Assembly: GCA_947379865.1 (NCBI GenBank) | Contig: CANCOY010000133.1 | Coordinates: forward strand, 1-8,897 | Length of the DNA: 8,897 nucleotides | Direction: 5' to 3' | DNA from: Acetobacteraceae bacterium | GTDB lineage: Bacteria > Pseudomonadota > Alphaproteobacteria > Zavarziniales > Zavarziniaceae | Shown: positions 4,456 through 8,897 of the stretch, piece by piece | Layout of the letters: each line of letters begins with the position of its first letter | Position numbering within the stretch: the stretch's first letter is position 1 | Program-made: the position numbers and the translations under genes | The notes under the pieces: model-generated | The model's input: only the letters and a program-made list of their open reading frames with translations | Told to the model about the DNA's origin: nothing | Databases searched by the model: none

Positions 4456-5325
4456 ATGGGCTTTGCCCGCACCGCGCTGCTGCTGGCCGCACTGACCGGC
4501 CTCTTCATGGCCATCGGCTGGATGATCGGCGGCAGTGGCGGCATGATGATCGCCTTCCTGGTGGCGCTGGGCACCAATGTCTTTGCCTGGTGGAATTCCG
4601 ACACCATGGCCTTGGCGGCCTATGGCGCCCGCGAGGTGAGCCACGCCCAGGCGCCCGAGCTGGTGGATATGGTGGCGCGCCTTGCTGAACACGCGCAGAT
4701 CCCCATGCCCCGGGTCTGCGTGATCGACAATGACCAGCCCAATGCCTTTGCCACGGGCCGCGATCCCGAGCACGCGGCGGTGGCGGTGACCACCGGTGCC
4801 ATGCGCCTGCTGGACAGTCAGGAACTGGCCGGGGTGCTTGCCCATGAACTGGCCCATGTTAAACACCGTGATACCCTGACCATGACGGTCACGGCGACGC
4901 TGGCCGGCGCCATTTCCATGCTGGCCAATCTTGCCTTCTTCTTTGGCCGCTCGGGCGATGAGCGGAACAATCCCCTGGGCGCCCTTGGCTCGATCCTGCT
5001 GATGGTGCTTGCCCCCCTTGCGGCCATGCTGGTCCAGATGGCCATCAGCCGCAGCCGTGAATATGAGGCCGACCGAATGGGTGCCGAAATCTGTGGCCGG
5101 CCGCTGTGGCTGGCCAATGCGCTGGAAAAGCTGGAACACGGCAGCCGCATTCCCAATGTGGCGGCGGAACAGCATCCCGCCACGGCGCACCTGTTCATCG
5201 TCAACCCGCTCAGCGGTGGCGGTGTGGGCAGCCTGTTCACCACCCACCCACCCATTGCAGAGCGGGTGGCCCGCCTGCGCCAGATGGCTGCGGCCGACCG
5301 CGACCCGGCACGGCCATGGGGCTGA
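4456..5325 (+). CDS. htpX: Zinc metalloprotease HtpX (M48B), membrane protein quality control
   Basis: HtpX is an inner-membrane zinc endopeptidase that, with FtsH, degrades misfolded membrane proteins; its active site faces the cytoplasm. The 289-residue product has two N-terminal helices (about 5-23 and 28-47), the HEXXH zinc site HELAH at 130-134, two further hydrophobic segments (about 142-163 and 176-198), and the third zinc ligand Glu202 in the EYEAD motif. The FTTHPPIAERVARL ending (261-274) is typical of the family. ATG 4456 starts MGFARTALLLAALTGLFMAI, which fits the family's usual start; ATG 4447, better spaced from the ribosome site, would add MLA. The open frame reaches back to 4318, but that extension is low-complexity and lies in the likely leader. 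All catalytic residues are present. It overlaps rsmB by 10 bases and is the first gene of the run, possibly under heat-shock control. Confidence 0.93.
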   Translation: MGFARTALLLAALTGLFMAIGWMIGGSGGMMIAFLVALGTNVFAWWNSDTMALAAYGAREVSHAQAPELVDMVARLAEHAQIPMPRVCVIDNDQPNAFATGRDPEHAAVAVTTGAMRLLDSQELAGVLAHELAHVKHRDTLTMTVTATLAGAISMLANLAFFFGRSGDERNNPLGALGSILLMVLAPLAAMLVQMAISRSREYEADRMGAEICGRPLWLANALEKLEHGSRIPNVAAEQHPATAHLFIVNPLSGGGVGSLFTTHPPIAERVARLRQMAAADRDPARPWG

Positions 5326-6683
5326 ACCCCGCGCCGCGCCTGCGCAAGCCCCGCCCGCCCCGCGCCGGTGAAGGTGCCCGCCGCCTCGCCCTCCACTGGC
5401 TGGCCGAAGTCCTCGACCGCCGCCGCCCGTTCGACGAGGTGGCAGCCGCCCCCGTGGACGCTGCCAATCCCGCTGCCCTGGCGCTGGAGCCGCGCGACCG
5501 GGCCTTTGCTTATGTGCTGGCCGCCACCACCCTGCGCCGCCTGGGCCAGATCGATGCGGCTGTTGCCGCCTGCCTCGACAAGCCGCTGGAAGGCCCGGCC
5601 ATGGGGGTGCGCAACCTGCTGCGGCTGGGTGCCGTGCAGCTGCTGTTCCTCAACACGCCCGCCCATGCAGCACTCGATGCCACGGTGTCGCTGGCCGAGG
5701 GTGAGGGGCGGGGTGGCCTGCGGCCCTTCCGCGCCCTCGTCAATGCCGTGCTGCGCCGCCTGACCCGCGAAGGCGCCGCCCTGGTGGCCAACCAGGTAGC
5801 GGCAGGCGCAGAGGGCCGCCTGAACACGCCGGACTGGCTGTGGACCTCGTGGGTGGGGGCCTATGGCGAGGCCGGAGCCCAGGCCATTGCCGCCGCCCAT
5901 CTGGTGGAGCCGCCGCTTGACCTCTCGGTCAAGGGCGACGCCGCCGCCTGGGCCGCCGCCCTTGAGGCCGAGGTGCTGCCCACGGGTGGCCTGCGTCGCC
6001 ATGGCCATGGCCGCATCGAAGACCTGCCCGGCTTTGCCGAAGGCGCCTGGTGGGTGCAGGACGCCGCCGCCACCGTGCCCGTGCGCCTGCTGGGCAACGT
6101 GGCCGGTGCCCGGGTGCTGGACCTGTGCGCCGCCCCCGGTGGCAAGACGGCGCTGCTGGCCGCACAGGGTGCGCTGGTGACCGCCCTTGACCGCTCCGCC
6201 CCGCGCCTTGAGCGCCTGCGCGAGAATCTCGCCCGCCTCAATCTGTCGGTGGAATCCGTGGTGGCCGATGCGGCCCTCTGGCGGCCTGATGCCCCGGCGC
6301 CATTCGTGCTGCTGGATGCGCCGTGCAGCGCCACGGGCACCATCCGCCGCCATCCCGACGTCGCCCGCGCCAAGGGGCCGGAAGATGTGGCCAAGCTTTC
6401 CGCCACCCAGGCGCGCCTGCTGGATGCGGCGGTGGCCATGACGGCGCCGGGCGGCACCCTGGTCTATGCCACCTGCAGCCTGGAACCGGCCGAAGGCCCC
6501 GCCCGCATTGCCGCCTTGCTCGCCTCTGGCGCCCCCGTGGTCCGCCGCCCGGTGACGGCCGACGAACTGCCGGGCCTGGCCGAGGCCGTGACGCCCGAGG
6601 GCGACGTGCGCACCCTGCCCTCCATGTGGGCCGAGCACGGCGGCATCGACGGCTTCTTTGCGGCGCGGCTGACGCGGCTGTGA
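5316..6683 (+). CDS. rsmB: 16S rRNA (cytosine-967-C5)-methyltransferase RsmB
   Basis: RsmB methylates C967 of 16S rRNA using S-adenosylmethionine. The 455-residue product has an N-terminal NusB-like RNA-binding helical domain (about 20-155), a linker, and a Rossmann-fold methyltransferase domain (about 245-455). The SAM loop DLCAAPGGKT lies at 269-278. The product-release Cys is in DAPCSATGTIRRHPDV (C337) and the nucleophile Cys in LVYATCSLEP (C387), the pair equivalent to C325 and C375 of E. coli. The length is close to the E. coli enzyme. The start ATG 5316 lies inside the last codons of htpX, giving a 10-base overlap with no clear ribosome site of its own, so translation is probably coupled to htpX. 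NSUN/RsmF-type m5C enzymes share the catalytic motifs, but the NusB-like domain and the neighbouring rpe favour RsmB. Confidence 0.93.
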   Translation: MGLNPAPRLRKPRPPRAGEGARRLALHWLAEVLDRRRPFDEVAAAPVDAANPAALALEPRDRAFAYVLAATTLRRLGQIDAAVAACLDKPLEGPAMGVRNLLRLGAVQLLFLNTPAHAALDATVSLAEGEGRGGLRPFRALVNAVLRRLTREGAALVANQVAAGAEGRLNTPDWLWTSWVGAYGEAGAQAIAAAHLVEPPLDLSVKGDAAAWAAALEAEVLPTGGLRRHGHGRIEDLPGFAEGAWWVQDAAATVPVRLLGNVAGARVLDLCAAPGGKTALLAAQGALVTALDRSAPRLERLRENLARLNLSVESVVADAALWRPDAPAPFVLLDAPCSATGTIRRHPDVARAKGPEDVAKLSATQARLLDAAVAMTAPGGTLVYATCSLEPAEGPARIAALLASGAPVVRRPVTADELPGLAEAVTPEGDVRTLPSMWAEHGGIDGFFAARLTRL

Positions 6684-6684
6684 G

Positions 6685-6689
6685 GGAGG
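6685..6689 (+). promoter_or_regulatory. Strong Shine-Dalgarno serving a 16-codon ORF rather than rpe
   Basis: GGAGG directly after the rsmB stop codon is five bases from ATG 6695. It is the best ribosome site in the window, yet it is 57 bases from the rpe start and so serves the short ORF. Confidence 0.5.
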
Positions 6690-6694
6690 CCAGG

Positions 6695-6745
6695 ATGAGC
6701 GCCCTTCAGGCACCGGCTTTCCTTGCGGCCCTGCGGCCAAGCTGA
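6695..6745 (+). CDS. Putative 16-residue leader peptide upstream of rpe
   Basis: ATG 6695 opens a 16-codon frame encoding MSALQAPAFLAALRPS, ended by TGA at 6743-6745. A perfect GGAGG lies five bases before the ATG. The TGA is separated from the rpe ATG by one base, and rpe itself lacks a Shine-Dalgarno sequence. This is the layout of a translated leader that feeds ribosomes to the next gene by re-initiation. The peptide has no cluster of one amino acid, so classic attenuation by a charged tRNA is unlikely. It could instead be a chance frame in the rsmB-rpe gap. Confidence 0.35.
   Translation: MSALQAPAFLAALRPS
6722..6741 (+). promoter_or_regulatory. Hairpin masking the rpe start region
   Basis: CTT and GGCC (6722-6724, 6727-6730) can pair with GGCC and AAG (6735-6738, 6739-6741), leaving a two-base GC bulge and a CTGC loop. 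The stem ends five bases before the rpe ATG, where a ribosome site would be. Ribosomes translating the short upstream ORF would melt it. Confidence 0.3.
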
Positions 6746-6746
6746 T

Positions 6747-7424
6747 ATGTCGGATTCCATGCAGCAGGCCACGCGTATCTCGCCCTCGATCCTCTCCGCC
6801 GACTTTGCCCGTCTGGGCGAGGAGGTGCGGGCCGTGTCCGAGGCCGGGGCGGATTTCATCCATGTCGATGTGATGGACGGGCATTTCGTGCCCAACATTA
6901 CCATCGGCCCCATGGTGGTGGCGGCCATTGCCCCCTACACCGACAAGCCCCTCGACGTGCATCTGATGATCTCGCCGGTGGACCCCTATATCGAGGCCTT
7001 TGCCAAGGCAGGCGCCGCGATCCTGACGGTCCACCCCGAGGCCGGCGCCCATCTGCACCGTACCATCCAGCTGATCCGGGGGCGTGGCCTGAAGGCCGGT
7101 GTCAGCCTGAACCCGGCGACGCCGGTGGAAACCCTGATCCCGGTGCTGGGCGATATCGACCTGGTGCTGATCATGAGTGTGAACCCCGGCTTTGGCGGGC
7201 AGAGCTTCATTCAGAGCCAGCTCGACAAGATTGCCCAGGTGCGCCGCCTGATCGATGCCACGGGCCGCACCATCGACCTTGAGGTGGACGGCGGCATCAC
7301 CGCTGAAACGGCGCCGGCCGCCATTGCCGCCGGGGCCGACATGCTGGTGGCGGGCACCGCCACCTTTGCGGGCGGCCCTGCGGCCTATGCGGACAATATC
7401 CGCCGCCTGCGCGGCATCGGCTGA
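6747..7424 (+). CDS. rpe: Ribulose-phosphate 3-epimerase
   Basis: Rpe interconverts D-ribulose 5-phosphate and D-xylulose 5-phosphate in the non-oxidative pentose phosphate pathway, and in the Calvin cycle where one exists. The 225-residue TIM barrel is full length. It carries ISPSILSADFARLGEE (11-26), the metal and catalytic residues H39 and D41 in HVDVMDGHFVPN, H72 in DVHLM, and D181 in LEVDGGI. The phosphate-binding loops are MSVNPGFGGQSFI (143-155) and VAGTATF (201-207). ATG 6747 was chosen because it follows the leader-ORF stop by one base and gives a usual N-terminus; ATG 6759 (MQQATRIS) is also possible. No Shine-Dalgarno is present for either. It belongs to the htpX-rsmB run and is followed seven bases later by the heparinase-like gene. 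Nothing in the window indicates a specialised role such as CO2 fixation. Confidence 0.95.
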   Translation: MSDSMQQATRISPSILSADFARLGEEVRAVSEAGADFIHVDVMDGHFVPNITIGPMVVAAIAPYTDKPLDVHLMISPVDPYIEAFAKAGAAILTVHPEAGAHLHRTIQLIRGRGLKAGVSLNPATPVETLIPVLGDIDLVLIMSVNPGFGGQSFIQSQLDKIAQVRRLIDATGRTIDLEVDGGITAETAPAAIAAGADMLVAGTATFAGGPAAYADNIRRLRGIG

Positions 7425-7431
7425 GCAGGCC

Positions 7432-8897
7432 ATGGCCCCGGGCGCAGCGCGCAACAGCCGGGGCCGGGGGCCAGAGGTTCTCGTGGTGACCGGCGATGGC
7501 ACGGCCGGGTCCGGCATGCTGGCGGCCCGCCTGCGTGGTCTGCGGGCCACTGTCCTGCGCCGCCTGATTGGCGGGGATTTCTGGGCCTGGACCCTGAGAC
7601 AGCGGCTGCTTGTGCCCACCCCGCCGGCCCGGCCCGTGCTGGTCCCCGAAGAACCCCTGCCGGGCCTTTCGGCCCAGGGCGACGAGCTTCTGGCCGGCCA
7701 ATATGACTTTGCGGGCGAGGTGGTGCAGGGCGGCACCGAATGGCCCTGGAAACTGCGCGCCAGCCGCCCCTGGGTAGAGGCGCTGCATGGCTTTGCCTGG
7801 CTGCGCCACCTGCGCGCCGGGGCGGGTGAGGCGCCGCGCCAGCTGGCCCGTGCTTTGGTGGACAGCTGGATCGAGATCTGCGGCCAGCATCACGCCCTTG
7901 GCTGGCGCCCCGATGTGGCCGCCCGCCGCGTGGCGGCCTGGAGCTGCCACAGCGACTTTCTGCTGGCCGGCGCCGACCAGGATTTTGCCGACCGTTTCAT
8001 GGCAAGCCTCGCCCGCCAGCTGGCCCATCTGCGCCTCTACGGCGCGGCCCTGCCCCATGGGGCGCCGCGCCTCGCCGTGCTGGTGGGCCAGATCCTGGGC
8101 GGGCTGGCGCTGGGCCAGGCCCCCGGCCGCATCCGCCGCCTGCTGGCCCGGCTGGAGCGCGAGACGGGGCGGCAGGTGCTGGGCGATGGCGGCCATGCCA
8201 GCCGTAATCCTGATGATCACATGGCGGTGCTGGCCGATCTGGTGCGGGTGCGCCTCGCCCTGGTGGGGGCAGGGCTTGAGGTGCCAGTGTTCCTTACCCA
8301 CACCGTGGACCGCATGGCGCCCATGCTGCGCTTCTGGCGCCTGGGCGATGGCGGGCTTTCCCTTTTCAACGGCAGTTTCGAGGGCGACCCTGCCACCATC
8401 GAGGCCCTGCTAGCCCGTGCCGACGCGCGGGGCAAGCCGCTGGGCCATGCGGTGCATTCCGGCTATCAGCGGGTGGAAGCCAAGCGCGTGGTGCTGGTGA
8501 TGGATGCCGGTGGCCCGCCGCCGCCCGGCCTGATGCACCGTGCCCATGCCGGCCTGCTGGCATTCGAGCTGTCGTCGGGCCGCAACCGGCTGATCGTGAA
8601 CTGCGGCAGTGCCCGGGCCAACCCGGCCTGGTCCCGCGCCTTGCGCGCCACGGCGGCCCATTCAACGCTGGTGATTGGCGATGCCAATGCCTTTTCCTTC
8701 CGGGCCGCCCTTGGCCTTGGCCTCCACGTGGAGGGCCCGCCGCCCCGGGTGGAAACCCTGCGCCGCGAGGCCGAGGGCGCCATCTGGATCGAGGCCCGCC
8801 ACCATGGCTATGCCCGCCGCCACGGCCTGATCCACGAGCGGCGGATCTATGTCGAGGCGGGCGGCGAGGACCTGCGCGGCGAAGATGCCCTGCGCCC
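7432..8897 (+). CDS. Heparinase II/III-like protein, 3'-truncated by the window edge
   Basis: The frame from ATG 7432 stays open to the right edge, giving 488 codons without a stop. The N-terminal two thirds (about 30-330) is a helix-rich alpha-barrel region with repeated Trp/Arg pairs, as in heparinase II/III-fold proteins. From about residue 344 the C-terminal beta-sandwich begins, with the recognisable HAGLLAFELSSGRNRLIVNC block (about 371-390), then ATAAHSTLVIGDANAFSF (about 406-423) and HGLIHERRIY. Known members are polysaccharide lyases that cleave uronic-acid-containing glycans such as heparin or alginate. The alphaproteobacterial proteins encoded beside rpe have, as far as I know, no established substrate. 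No signal peptide is visible, which is odd for a lyase. ATG 7516 is an alternative start; 7432 has AGCAGG close upstream and lies seven bases after rpe. Family members have roughly 550-600 residues, so perhaps 60-110 are missing. I recall purH often following in related genomes; it is outside this window. Confidence 0.85.
   Translation, partial: MAPGAARNSRGRGPEVLVVTGDGTAGSGMLAARLRGLRATVLRRLIGGDFWAWTLRQRLLVPTPPARPVLVPEEPLPGLSAQGDELLAGQYDFAGEVVQGGTEWPWKLRASRPWVEALHGFAWLRHLRAGAGEAPRQLARALVDSWIEICGQHHALGWRPDVAARRVAAWSCHSDFLLAGADQDFADRFMASLARQLAHLRLYGAALPHGAPRLAVLVGQILGGLALGQAPGRIRRLLARLERETGRQVLGDGGHASRNPDDHMAVLADLVRVRLALVGAGLEVPVFLTHTVDRMAPMLRFWRLGDGGLSLFNGSFEGDPATIEALLARADARGKPLGHAVHSGYQRVEAKRVVLVMDAGGPPPPGLMHRAHAGLLAFELSSGRNRLIVNCGSARANPAWSRALRATAAHSTLVIGDANAFSFRAALGLGLHVEGPPPRVETLRREAEGAIWIEARHHGYARRHGLIHERRIYVEAGGEDLRGEDALR

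Noticed and set aside
4818..7736. A 972-residue open frame on the minus strand across htpX, rsmB, rpe and the heparinase-like gene
   Set aside because: It is fully antisense to four well-supported genes. Its product is Gly/His/Gln/Arg-rich with no domain, as expected when a GC-rich genome has few stops in the complementary frame.
1..8897. CRISPR array, IS element, tRNA, rRNA or phage genes
   Set aside because: No regularly spaced direct repeats of suitable length, no transposase-like protein or terminal inverted repeats, and no tRNA- or rRNA-like sequence were seen.

Overview
The window looks like chromosomal DNA of a very GC-rich alphaproteobacterium, perhaps of the Rhodospirillales. Three things suggest this: strong G/C bias at third codon positions; the block SDHAF4-like gene / htpX / rsmB / rpe / heparinase-II/III-like gene, a gene order I recall from alphaproteobacteria; and protein sequences typical of that class. 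The lineage is inferred from memory of gene order and was not tested by a search.

Layout, left to right. Positions 1-155 (minus) hold the N-terminal end of an EamA/DMT-type membrane transporter that runs off the left edge. Positions 156-427 carry no convincing gene, but contain G-runs, a possible -10 element and a perfect 14-bp palindrome. Positions 428-1723 (minus) encode a 12-helix MFS permease. Its divergent neighbour at 1908-3452 (plus) is a class II Fic-domain protein (AMPylase-type) carrying its own inhibitory motif. The roughly 180-bp gap between these two genes is the oddest DNA in the window: an AT-rich island with TTTTCATG-like elements spaced at exact multiples of 10 bp, and a CATG/A-tract dyad. 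The Fic gene converges on a secreted or membrane-anchored staphylococcal-nuclease-like protein (3449-3952, minus), and the two stop codons overlap.

The right half is housekeeping. A small succinate-dehydrogenase assembly factor (4048-4272, minus) is divergent from a tightly packed plus-strand run. That run holds htpX (inner-membrane quality-control protease), rsmB (16S rRNA m5C967 methyltransferase, overlapping htpX by 10 bp), a possible 16-codon leader ORF, rpe (ribulose-phosphate 3-epimerase) and a heparinase II/III-like protein cut by the right edge. The run reads as one transcription unit, possibly started by a heat-shock-type promoter upstream of htpX.

I see no complete novel system, CRISPR array, IS element, tRNA or rRNA. 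The best leads are the helically phased CATG array in front of the Fic gene and the strongly SD-equipped leader ORF that stops one base before the SD-less rpe start.
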